64,000 nt of DNA, from the NCBI GenBank assembly GCA_965217615.1, contig CBDCIT010000032.1, forward strand, positions 1-64,000, written 5' to 3'. The position numbers were made by a program, and so were the translations under genes. Every line of letters begins with the position of its first letter. Position 1 is the stretch's first letter. The notes beneath the pieces were generated by a model, which did not search any database, was not told the DNA's origin, and was given only the letters and a program-made list of their open reading frames with translations. Positions 28,316 through 37,229 of the stretch are shown here, piece by piece. The stretch is from CAVOAK01 sp965217615 (GTDB taxonomy: Bacteria; Pseudomonadota; Alphaproteobacteria; UBA8366; CAVOAK01).

Positions 28316-29825
28316 GACCGGCCTCCCTCAGGCGGTCGTAGCGGCGGCAGTCGGCCACCGGCTGGTGGCGAAGCTGCAGGCCCTCGGGCGTTGGGATGGC
28401 CGGCGGCGGCTGCTGCTGGCACTGCCGGGCGAGGATGTTGAGCACAACATCAGCGCTGCAGGCGCCGCAGGCGAGCGCTTCGGCGCAGGCCGCCTCGACC
28501 GCCTCCAGCCCGTCCTCCAGCACCGCCGCGAGGATTTTGACGATCTGACGATCGCCGTCGTCGCGGCCGGTGAGCCGCGCCCGTATGCGGCCCAGCGCGC
28601 CGGGCAGTTGCCAACCCTTGAAAGGCGCGCCATTCCTCAGCGCACCGGGCTTCCGTGTCAGGATCGGCACGTAGTGCCATGGATTGCAGGCGATCTCACC
28701 GCGTCCAAAGCTCCGGGGGTGTTCGGCAACAGTCTCGCCATCCTGGCGGATGACAATACGATCGGCATAGGCCCGCACGTCGACCGTCCGCCCGACGGCG
28801 CGGGCCGCCACGCTGTAGTGGTTGTTGTCGAAGCGCACCAGACAGGTCTTGGAGACCGATACCTCGGTGGCGTGGAAGCCGTCGAAGGGGCCGCGATAGG
28901 CCATCAGGAAGGGCCGCTCCTCCTCGAACACCTGCCACACCGTCTTGCCCTCGATCGTCGGATGCGGCCGCTTCTTGGCGTCCTCGATACACCGATCCAT
29001 CAGCCACGCGTTGATCTCGGCGTAGGAGCCGCCCCGCGGGATGGGCACGAACAGGCGGCCGCGGACGTCACCCACCTGCCTCTCGACCTGGCCCTTCTCC
29101 CAGCCCGCACCCGGAGTGCACGCCACCGGCTCCACCAGATGGTGGGAGCACAGCTCCAGAAAGCGCCGGTTGTAGGCGCGCTCCTTGCCCACGAAGACCA
29201 TGCTCACCGCCGTCTTCATGTTGTCGTAGATGCCCCGCCGGCAGACCCCGCCGAAGAAACGGAAGGCGCGCTCATGCGCCTCGAACACCATCTCCTGGCT
29301 CTCGCGCGGGAAGATCTGAACCAGCTGCATACGGCTGTAGCAGAGCCGCATGTGCGCCGCCTTCACCTTGGTCGTCACACCCGACAGGCGCGCGTACTCG
29401 TGGCTCCAGTCGAACTGGTAGGCCTCGCCGGGATCGAAGCTCAGCGGCACAAAACCCTGCGACGGCGACAACAGCCGCCACCGCCGACGCCAGGTCCTGG
29501 CGTAGCGGCGCACCGCGTCGTAGCCGCCGCCATAGCCCAGAGCCGCAAGGTCTTCATGAATCCGCAGCAGAGAAAAGCGGTCCCGGCGCGGCTTCTTCTC
29601 GTTGGCCTCAAGCCGGCGCTCCAACTCCTCCACCCACGGCCCCAGCTTCGGCAGCGGCTGGATCTTGCGCTCGTAGCTGTAGGAGGTCTCATCGCCCCGT
29701 ACCACCTTGCGCACCGTGTTCTTCGAAACCCTCAAATCCCGGGCGATCTTCTTGATCGGAACGCCCTTCACCAGATGATCCCGACGGATCCGCGCAATCG
29801 TCTCCACAACCAGCATCTCCCCCAC
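28302..29825 (-). CDS. istA: IS21 transposase IstA
   Basis: The product is 507 residues. An N-terminal HTH (VPIKKIARDLRVSKNTVRKVVRG) is followed by the rve-type core with Asp in AYQFDWSHEYARL, Asp in RRGIYDNMKTAV and Glu in GWEKGQVERQVGD, then the C-terminal domain. Its 3' end overlaps the istB start by 14 bp, as is usual for the istAB pair. The frame is intact. Its promoter-side terminus is split by the nested element. Confidence 0.93.
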   Translation of the reverse strand: MGEMLVVETIARIRRDHLVKGVPIKKIARDLRVSKNTVRKVVRGDETSYSYERKIQPLPKLGPWVEELERRLEANEKKPRRDRFSLLRIHEDLAALGYGGGYDAVRRYARTWRRRWRLLSPSQGFVPLSFDPGEAYQFDWSHEYARLSGVTTKVKAAHMRLCYSRMQLVQIFPRESQEMVFEAHERAFRFFGGVCRRGIYDNMKTAVSMVFVGKERAYNRRFLELCSHHLVEPVACTPGAGWEKGQVERQVGDVRGRLFVPIPRGGSYAEINAWLMDRCIEDAKKRPHPTIEGKTVWQVFEEERPFLMAYRGPFDGFHATEVSVSKTCLVRFDNNHYSVAARAVGRTVDVRAYADRIVIRQDGETVAEHPRSFGRGEIACNPWHYVPILTRKPGALRNGAPFKGWQLPGALGRIRARLTGRDDGDRQIVKILAAVLEDGLEAVEAACAEALACGACSADVVLNILARQCQQQPPPAIPTPEGLQLRHQPVADCRRYDRLREAGHGAS

Positions 29826-29911
29826 CTCGTCTGTCCAAACAACAAGGTGTGTTCAAGAGCACAAAACCAGGGGGGTCAATTTTGGGGACCTATATACGTG
29901 AGTGCCCAAGC

Positions 29912-30385
29912 CTACTTGCAGGCGTCCGCATTCACGCGCAGATACTCGTCGATGAACTTGTCCGTGTGCTGCGACACGCTCGACAGGATGAAGTTTGGAT
30001 TTCGACTATGCGTTCCAGTTGAGCCCACACCCCAAGTCGTAGCTGTATTTTCTAACATGGTGGCACGGTCTACCACCTCTTTGTTGTATTCAACCCCTAT
30101 ATGGATGACGGAGCTAACGACATTCACGTTGAAGTACAAGTACGACCACGCCGCTTCTCTGTAGAGTCGCGCTGCGCGTAGCCTACTGCGCACGGCGATT
30201 ACGATTGCCTCTCTGGTAACGTCGATAGCGGTTGCCTCGTCGCCCGGGTCCTCAACCAGTAAATCCATGGGACGGCAATCGTTCCATAGCCGGAAACGGT
30301 CATAGTCGCTTACATCAGTGGACGATGCAGATGTGGCGGTGAACAAGAGCGCGGCCGCGAGATATAGGCTGACATGGTGTCTCAT
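29912..30385 (-). CDS. Secreted protein of unknown function, passenger of the TIR element
   Basis: The start is ATG 30385, giving 157 residues. MRHHVSLYLAAALLFTATSASSTDV is a clear signal peptide with a likely cleavage near residue 22. The mature part is about 135 residues with two Cys (NDCRPMDLLVEDPGDEA near the N-terminus and ADACK at the very end) that could form a disulfide. Other features are SRLRAARLYREAAWSYLYFNVNVV and the conserved-looking TTWGVGSTGTHSRN and SSVSQHTDKFIDEYLRVN. No named family is recognised. The stop codon sits at the inner edge of the left inverted repeat. Confidence 0.75.
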   Translation of the reverse strand: MRHHVSLYLAAALLFTATSASSTDVSDYDRFRLWNDCRPMDLLVEDPGDEATAIDVTREAIVIAVRSRLRAARLYREAAWSYLYFNVNVVSSVIHIGVEYNKEVVDRATMLENTATTWGVGSTGTHSRNPNFILSSVSQHTDKFIDEYLRVNADACK

Positions 30386-30434
30386 TACATGTGGCTCCGC
30401 AGGGCAAATCAGATTTGACACACCGCCCCAATCA

Positions 30435-30620
30435 TTAGAAAAGCACGAACGGCGTGTCCTGTTGGAAGGAGCACGCCGTTTGCTCTTGCCCTTGTGCAAG
30501 GGGGCAGAGTGTCGGGGGGGTAACTAGGATATGCCTTCGGAGGATCACTCCGAGGCTCGCCGCGAGCCTAGTGGTGATGGGCTGTCTGTAAACCAGCCCA
30601 TTAAAAGCCAAACGATCCAT
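30435..30620 (-). CDS. Possible 61-residue leader ORF upstream of the passenger gene
   Basis: The ATG at 30620 is preceded by a strong AAAGGAG eight bases away. The product (MDRLAFNGLVYRQPITTRLAASLG...) has no recognisable domain. It ends 49 bp before the passenger gene start. A 9-bp perfect hairpin (AACGGCGTG at 30448-30456 with CACGCCGTT at 30472-30480) followed on the minus strand by TTTT overlaps its 3' end, an arrangement like a transcription attenuator. Coding status is uncertain. Confidence 0.4.
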   Translation of the reverse strand: MDRLAFNGLVYRQPITTRLAASLGVILRRHILVTPPTLCPLAQGQEQTACSFQQDTPFVLF

Positions 30621-30830
30621 GGTATCTCCTTTCTATCGGCCTCTATGCAGGGCTGACTTCTGCTGACGTTTGACCGCCTGACAATGGTGCCTCGGAGGAA
30701 ATATCCCCCGAGGTGTCCGAGTCGACAGAGGCAAGAGCCTAGCCTCACCTTGGGCACTCACGCATATAATTCCCCAATTTTGGACGCCGATTACCCCACC
30801 AAGGGGGTCAATATTCCACGCCGATCAACA

Positions 30831-31487
30831 GCGGAGAAAGCCAGGCGGCGTGGCGCCAGTTCCTCGACGACCTTGATGCGCGTGGACTGAAACGGCCCGG
30901 GTTTGTCATCGTCGATGGCGCGCCGGGACTGGAGGCGGCTCTGTCGGCGCTTTGGGGCGATGACCTTCCCGTTCAACGCTGCACCGTGCACAAGCACCGC
31001 AACCTTCTGGGTCATGCTCCCAAACACATGCATGACGAGCTGAGCGAAGATTACCGCGATATGATCTATGCCGACACTGCCTCCGAGGTGGAAACCCGCC
31101 GCAAGGCGTTTGTCCGCAAGTGGCGGCTGAAATGCAGGGCCGTCGCGGACAGCCTCGCAGAAGCGGGCGACAAGCTCTTTACCTTCACGCGCCTGTCCAA
31201 GAGCCAATGGAAATCAGCCCGAACGACCAACGCCATTGAGCGTCTCAACGAGGAGTTCAAGCGCCGGATCAAAACACAGACCGTGCTGCCGTGTCCCGAA
31301 ACAGTGCCGATGCTCCTCTGGGCGCTCCTCGCTTCCGGCCAAATCCAGATGCGCAAAGTCGATGGATGGGAAACCCTCGATCAGCTAATCGCCGACGAAA
31401 CCCTTGACCGAGCGGCCTGACCGCCGCAAAACTCAGCCCGCTCGGAGAGGCGCCAAAACCAATTTCCACCACTTTCGAGACACAACC
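30831..31487 (+). mobile_element. IS256-family fragment 3b (3' half)
   Basis: This fragment begins abruptly at GCGGAGAAAGCC, the sequence found at 27021 in fragment 3a, and runs to the terminus GAGACACAACC at 31487. It therefore repeats 365 bp already present in 3a. It encodes the transposase from GGESQAAWRQF to the C-terminus DETLDRAA at 31420, including NAIERLNEEFKRR, but has no start of its own. Its variants RRKAF and WETLDQ differ from copies 2 and 5. Confidence 0.92.
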
Positions 31488-31595
31488 CAGATAGGTTTTG
31501 TATCTGGTCAGGCTCAGCCAGTAGCAGTCACTCTTGTGGACCTCGTGGTCTCCACTGGATTCTTGCGCGGTGTCGTTCACGTAGTAGTCGGCCAT
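31488..31595 (-). pseudogene. N-terminal fragment of a small conserved hypothetical protein
   Basis: From ATG 31595 the frame reads MADYYVNDTAQESSGDHEVHKSDCYWLSLTRYKTYLG, then runs into the IS256 end. A similar short, Cys-containing protein type (MADYYVND...GDHEVH..GC) is common in proteobacteria and normally continues for about 30 more residues with a Cys-x-x-Cys. That C-terminus is lost here. The function of the family is unknown to me. Confidence 0.65.
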
Positions 31596-31889
31596 GTCAG
31601 CCTCCTATTGTGTGCGGAGGCAGGTTGACGCCAAAATGCCAGCGACGTATATACAAAGCGTCGTCGACACGTCCGCACCTGCTTCCAAAGTCATTTGCGG
31701 GCCCACAGCCAGGAATGGAGATTCCTGACTGTGGCGCATCTATAGGCACAATATACGGCGTGATTTGGTCTGACAAGCGCTGCATCTTGTAGAAATACTA
31801 TGATTAGAATCACGTAACAAAGGTCACCTCTTGACCTGTCGAGTCACGCAGCGCTACGGTGATTCGGCAGGAAACATGAGGCTTGCACT
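31596..31889. other. Intergenic region with a strong hairpin
   Basis: No gene is seen. An inverted repeat at 31703-31734 pairs CCACAGCCAGGAAT with ATTCCTGACTGTGG (13 of 14) around a GGAG loop. No T run follows on either strand, so it is not a standard terminator. It could be a protein binding site, an RNA processing element or a relic of a mobile element end. Confidence 0.5.
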
Positions 31890-32039
31890 ATGACCGACAA
31901 GAAATTGCCAGACGATAGCGATATAGAAGTATCGAATCCGCGCTACGCTGGAGCCACGCCAGAGATGGTGGCGCGTGCCCTACTCAAGCGCCCAACGAAG
32001 GAGGGGAAGGCCAGCGTCGAAGAGCCAGAATCCTCATGA
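31890..32039 (+). CDS. Small hypothetical protein
   Basis: The product is 49 residues (MTDKKLPDDSDIEVSNPRYAGATPEMVARALLKRPTKEG...PESS), with the ATG at 31890. Hydrophilic, with an amphipathic helix MVARALLKR. ATGA overlap with the following membrane-protein gene suggests a bicistron. No family is recognised. Confidence 0.6.
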   Translation: MTDKKLPDDSDIEVSNPRYAGATPEMVARALLKRPTKEGKASVEEPESS

Positions 32040-32344
32040 ATAGACGGCGACTGTTCGCACTCCTTGCATTCGCCTCCGTGGGATACGTAGCAATTTTGGC
32101 CGGCGCGTTCCTGATATATGCGGTGCAAGCGTTAGGGAATATCCCGCCAGTGATCCCTAGCGGAAGTCCATTAGCAGATATCGGGATAGCAATTGGTGCG
32201 GTGATTGCTGGTCTAGGTGTCCTTATCGCCAGCGTCCGTTATCTCATCATCCCGAGGGTGTCGGAAGTATGGGAGCAAAAGCAGCCCCATCGCAGTGAAA
32301 CAAGCCTCGGTAATTTATTCAAGTATATAATTCCCTTTTTTTAA
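32036..32344 (+). CDS. Small two-helix membrane protein, 3' end possibly truncated
   Basis: MNRRRLFALLAFASVGYVAILAGAFLIYAVQAL and IGIAIGAVIAGLGVLIASVRYLII are two strong transmembrane helices. A cytoplasmic tail ends LFKYIIPFF at the border with the IS630 fragment, so the native C-terminus may be missing. It is coupled to the 49-residue ORF upstream. Confidence 0.6.
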   Translation: MNRRRLFALLAFASVGYVAILAGAFLIYAVQALGNIPPVIPSGSPLADIGIAIGAVIAGLGVLIASVRYLIIPRVSEVWEQKQPHRSETSLGNLFKYIIPFF

Positions 32345-32684
32345 ACGTCACCTCGTGGCGGCGGTAGAAAGCGTGGAGTGTGCTGATTGCAAAGCTCTCG
32401 CCCCGCTCGGCGATTAGCTTCTCGCGCAGTTCCATCAACGTGATGTCAGGTGTCTCCTCAATGGCGCGCATCAGAAGATCAGCCTGCGCCTCGATCCGGC
32501 CGGAACGGCGGTCGCCGCCGCGCGGCTTCGGCGCCGTCCGCCCGCACCGCAAATATTCATCCATCCAGCGCACCGCGCTGGCGATGCTGACACCGAACCG
32601 CCTGGCCGCCCCGTTGCGCGACATCCCGCCTTCAATCGCGCCGATCACCCTGATGCGAAGATCTTCTGATAGATACTGAGCCAT
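32345..32684 (-). pseudogene. IS630-family transposase, N-terminal half
   Basis: The start is ATG 32684: MAQYLSEDLRIRVIGAIEGGMSRNGAARRFGVSIASAVRWMDEYLR (HTH), GGDRRSGRIEAQADLLMRAIEETPDITLMELREKL and STLHAFYRRHEVTFKK. It ends at an A run (GTTTAAAAAAAGG), which in many IS630 elements is the programmed frameshift site between orfA and orfB. The catalytic half is absent, and the break coincides with that site. Confidence 0.85.
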
Positions 32685-32945
32685 GCATGCTGACCTCCTA
32701 CCCAGCATGCAGTTTGAATCACAAAATTGACGGCCTGTGAATCCCTCGCGATTCATTCAGACACGGAAATGCTCTAGTGCCAAACCCATACTGGCGACCT
32801 ACAACAAGGTCACGCGGTATGATGAAATCGCCAGCGACGCGGAACAGCACCTCCTGGAGGCCCGATCGGTCTATGCTTTCGTTCGCAGTAAGCTAGATTG
32901 GATGAAACCGGAAAGCTGAATTCGAGCCGGTTGGGACGTGCACCG
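32685..32945. other. IS630 outer end and short unassigned ORF
   Basis: The first part probably holds the outer end of the IS630 fragment (GCATGC occurs twice around CTGACCTCC). A short + strand frame to 32919 (KVTRYDEIASDAEQHLLEARSVYAFVRSKLDWMKPES) may be the tail of a lost gene. I cannot identify it. The histidine kinase start follows. Confidence 0.4.
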
Positions 32946-35900
32946 ATGAACCTTCGTCTACAGACACGCCATACGCTGACATTTCTCGGACTTCTTGCGG
33001 TCGTGCTTGCCGTTTTGTCCAGCGCTCTACTGATTCAGTTTAGAACCCTTACAAACGATATCCAGGATTCCAGCAGCGACGCCATGAGCGCGGCGTTGCT
33101 CGAAGAATTGCGCGATTCAGGATTGTCTCTCGGAACATTCCTATCTTCGACTTTACAGGCGCCACTCTACCAACTCGATTTCGCTACGGTCGGCCGATTG
33201 GCGGGAAGCGCCTTGGATCAACAAGGGGTGGCCTACGTCTACGTGTTCGACATCGAGGGCCGAGTTGTCCACGACGGCACAGAGGCATTGCAACATTACG
33301 GAGTTCTGCTCGAAGACCCAGAGACCGAGTTGGCGCTCAGATCGGCGACCTCCGCGACGATGTTTGACGGCGCCCTGCTGCACGTATCCGTCCCCGTGGT
33401 TATAGGATCGCAGATTCTCGGTGGCGTGCGTATCGGCATCTCCACCGAACACATCCAACTGGATATTGCATCAGGCTTAGACCTACTGAAAAGCATCAGC
33501 GATATCGGATTCAAGCGCCTTCTTCTAGCGACCCTGGCTATTACGACGCTTCTCGCAATCGTTGGCGTTCTCAGCAGCGTGCTCTTGGCGCGAAACTTGA
33601 CGAAACCGATCCGAATTCTTTCTGATTTGGCGCGACGTATCGGTCGAGGTGAATACGACGTCGAATTCCCGTTTTCGCGCCGCGATGAAGTCGGCGATCT
33701 TGCGCGTTCATTCAAGGAAATGGCCGAGGAACTGGCGCGAGCGACGCACCGCAATGCATTGCTGGCAACCTTCGTCGAACATGTCGGTGACGCCATCGAG
33801 GTTATCAATGCCGATGGCAAAATCGAGTCCACCAACCCGGCGCACGAACGGATAACCGGCTATTCACTTGCCGAAGCAATCGGCAGAACACCGGCCGAGT
33901 TGCATAAACCGGACAACGGTGATCCGGCGTTACATGAGCAAATTGTGGGTACGACACAGTCGGGCCTTGTGTGGCAGGGCAGCATGCTCGGCCGAAAGAA
34001 AGATGGAACCCAATGGCATCAGGACGCCACGATTTCCCCGGTACGCAACGAAAAGGGCGAGATCACCCACCAAGTTGCGATCAAACGAGACGCGACCGCC
34101 GACATCCAACGCCAGCAGGCACTCGCGAATAGCGAACAGCGATTTAAGGATTACGCCGAAGCGTCTTCGGACTGGTTATGGGAGACGGACGAAAATATGC
34201 GTTTCGTTGCACTCACCGGCAACAAAACGACTATTCGTGGGCGGACGGCCGAGGATGCCGTCGGCAAGACGCGGGGGAATTGTTCGGTGCCGAACCGGAC
34301 GAAGATGAAAACTGGCGGCAGCACAGAGCGGACCTCGAGGCGCACCGACCATTCCGCGACTTCCAGTACGAATGCCGCCAATCAGATGGTCAGACGTACT
34401 ACCTCAGCGCCAGCGGTAAGCCGACATTCGACGACGACGGCCACTTTAAGGGATATCGGGGTACTGCCCGAGATATGACGGCTGAAGTCGAAAGCGAGAA
34501 GGCTTTGCAAGAAAGCGAGCAACGCTTCAGGGATTTTGCCGCTTCGTCCTCGGACTGGATGTGGGAAATGGACGAGAATCTGAAGTTTATTTCGTATACG
34601 GGCAAAGAATCGGACATCGGTAGATGGCGACCTGACGAGGCCCTCGGCAAAACTCGATGGGAATCGTACGACGTCGATCCCGACAAGGACGAAAACTGGG
34701 GACGACACAAGGCGGACCTCGAGGCACGACGACCGTTCCGCGACTTCCGGTATTCGATCTCCAGGCGCAGCGACCAGACACACTACGTCAGCGTCAGCGG
34801 CAAGCCGATTTTTGGCGAGGACGGCCACTTCAAAGGGTATCGAGGAACCGCCAGCGACCTGACAGCCGAGGTTGAAAGCGACAAAGCGTTGCAGGAGAGC
34901 GAACAGCGGTTTAGGGATTTGCCGAGGCCGCATCGGACTGGATGTGGGAAATGGACGAGAATCTGCGCTTCGTCTCGTTCACCGGGAACGAGACGGACGT
35001 CGACGGACGGCCCGCCACCGAAGCAATCGGCAAGACACGATGGGAACTATTCGGCGTCGATCCTGACGAGGATGAAAACTGGGGACGGCACAAGGCCGAC
35101 CTCGAGGCGCGGCGGCCGTTTCGCGACTTCCGATTTGAATTCAGCGGCGCCGACTGCCGACTCTTGCATCTCAACGCTAGTGGTAAGCCGACGTACGATG
35201 GGGACGCCGCTTCACGGGGTACAGGGGTACTGCCTGCGATATGACGGTTGTGATCGAAAGCGAGGCGGCATTGCGCGAAAGCGAGGAACAACTTGCCAAT
35301 ATCGTCACCAACCTGCCGGGCCGCGTCTACCGCCGAATCCTCCACAGCGACGGCAGTATTAGTTTTCCCTACGTGGGTATCGGAGGCGATGGAGTTCCCG
35401 CGTTTCCTCCCGAAAAGAAAATTTTTAACACTTCAGAAATCTTGCAGCATGTTCATCCCGACGATTGGTCGGCGTGGGACGACGCTCTGAAGCGCTCAAG
35501 TGAAAACCTAGAACCCTATGATTTCGAGTTTCGTCGAATCCTTACTTCCGGAAATTTGAGATGGGTTCGCGTCATTGGGCGCCCGCACAAGCGCGAGAAT
35601 GGCGACATCGTGTGGGACAGCATTAGCCTTGATGTTTCGGATCGCAAACGGGCTGAGTCGGCGCTCGATGCGAGCGAGCCAACCCGCGCGGCCATGCTTG
35701 CGGCGATCCCTGACCCGTTGTTCAGCCATGACAGGAATGGTGTGTTCCTCGATTTCCACAGCGCCTCCGATTTCCAAACCCCGGTGCCGCCAGCGGAACT
35801 CCTTGGCCGGACGATCTGGGAGGTCATGCCGGAGGATGTGGCGGAAAAATCGATGGCATGTATCGAGCGCGCCATCGAAACCGGTGAAACGCAGCTCCTC

Positions 35901-37172
35901 GAATACCCGCTCACGAAAGACGGCCAACTGCACTTCTTTGAAGCACGCTACGTCAGCTCCGGTAATGAGGAGGTCCTCGCCGTCGTTCGTGACGTAACCG
36001 AAAGCAAACACGCCGAAGATGCCTTACGGGCGAGCGAAACCCGCTTCCGGCGGCTCGTCGAGAATGCCGCAGACGCCTTCTGCTTGTACGACATCGACGC
36101 CAACCGGTACGCCGAGGAAATATTCGGCTACACCCGTGACGAGCTACTCTCGCTTCATTTGCGCGACATCGCCGTCAATTTCGATCCCAGGAAGCTCAAA
36201 GATCTCTGGGATAAGCTTTCGACCGGCGAACCAGGGACTGTTAGTAGATTGTATCGGCGGAAAGACGGCACAACATTCTCGGCCGATGTTCGCATAGGCG
36301 GTGTCGAGATCGACGGGCGGCCACACTATCTTGCGCTAGCCCGCGATACGACGGAGCGCGACCGCGTGCAAACGCAGCTCGCGCACGCATCCAAGATGGC
36401 GACGCTCGGCGAGATGGGGGCCGGCATCGCCCACGAACTGAACCAGCCGATGCAAATCATCCGGATTGCAGCCGATCACTGTATGGCGATGTTGGAAGAC
36501 GGTGCAGCCGACCTGAAAAAATTGAAGAGTCGACTAAGAAAAATTTCCAGCCAGACAGGACGCATGAGCCAGATCATCGATCACATGCGCGTTCTCAGCC
36601 GCCGCGATGATGTGCCACCGGAATTGCTCAACCCAGTGGCTTGCGCCACCGCGGCTATCACCTACACTTCAGTTGAGTTTCGCCGGTCTGGAATTCAGGT
36701 CTCCACCGACTATTCTGAGGGCTGCAGTAACATCGTTGGCCACTCGGTTCAGATTGAACAGGCGATCCTCAACCTGCTGACCAACTCAAGAGATGCGATC
36801 GTTGCCACGCGTGCCGATCGGAACGGCGACGCTACAAATGGAACCGATAGAAGCGGCCATATCGAAGTCACAGTCAAAGAAGACGCGAAAGTCGGCCAGG
36901 TGAATATTACCGTCGCCGATGACGGAGGTGGCATTCCCGAAGCGATCATGGATCGCATATTCGACCCGTTCTTCACAACAAAGGAAGATGGCACGGGAAC
37001 CGGGTTGGGACTGTCTGTGAGTTACGGATTCATAAACGCCATGGGTGGCTCACTCGACGTCCGCAATACGAAGAACGGCGCGACGTTCACAATTACTCTT
37101 GCCGCGGCGGATAAGTCGAACACGCAACCTGAAGCCGGGCTATCGGCGGCCGAATTGCGTTCAATCGTGTAG
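32946..37172 (+). pseudogene. Multi-PAS membrane histidine kinase, three frameshifts
   Basis: ATG 32946 opens a kinase of about 1,400 residues if repaired. TM1 (LTFLGLLAVVLAVLSSALLI), a periplasmic sensor, TM2 (LLLATLAITTLLAIVGVLSSVLLA) and HAMP (ARNLTKPIRILSDLARRIGRGEYDVEF) precede a first PAS domain. Three tandem, highly similar PAS repeats of about 380 bp follow (…SSDWMWEMDENL…TRWE…DEDENWGRHKADLEARRPFRDFR…), then three more PAS domains. The kinase core has AHELNQPMQIIR (phospho-His), NLLTNSRDAI, DDGGGIPE and GTGLGLSVSYG. Frame changes fall near 34274, 34917 and 35210, all inside the tandem repeats. No receiver domain is attached. Confidence 0.88.
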
Positions 37173-37229
37173 CCCGCGCGCTATGCAGTATGTGCTGGTC
37201 AAGGGCTACTGTCATTGCGAAGCCCTATC

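Larger units (their letters stand above)
29885..30774. mobile_element. 890-bp terminal-inverted-repeat element with passenger gene, no transposase
   Basis: The left end GGGACCTATATACGTGAGTG and the right end (other strand) GGGAATTATATGCGTGAGTG match at 23 of the first 26 positions. A perfect 8-bp direct repeat CAATTTTG flanks it at 29877-29884 and 30775-30782. Removing the element and one repeat rebuilds a continuous IS21 end. It encodes no transposase and its ends match none of the other elements here, so it would move in trans (a MITE-like cassette). Confidence 0.8.
27386..30830 (-). mobile_element. IS21-family element carrying a nested element
   Basis: The left end TGTCAATCGGCGTGCAATAT and the right end (other strand) TGTTGATCGGCGTGGAATAT begin with TGT and share the inner motif ATTGACCCCC. 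That motif is repeated a second time inside the left end, as multiple terminal repeats of IS21 elements are. It contains istA and a damaged istB. The right end is interrupted by an 890-bp inverted-repeat element at 29885-30774. No matching target duplication flanks it. Both sides are IS256 sequence, but from overlapping parts of the transposase gene. Confidence 0.9.

Noticed and set aside
28314..30164. 616-codon frame on the + strand opposite istA
   Set aside because: Arg/Pro/His-rich shadow of istA in high-GC DNA. It runs across the IS21 end and the nested element boundary, which a real gene would not.
31404..31628. Short frame spanning the IS256 end and flanking DNA
   Set aside because: It is a chance fusion across the element border with no coding character in the flank.
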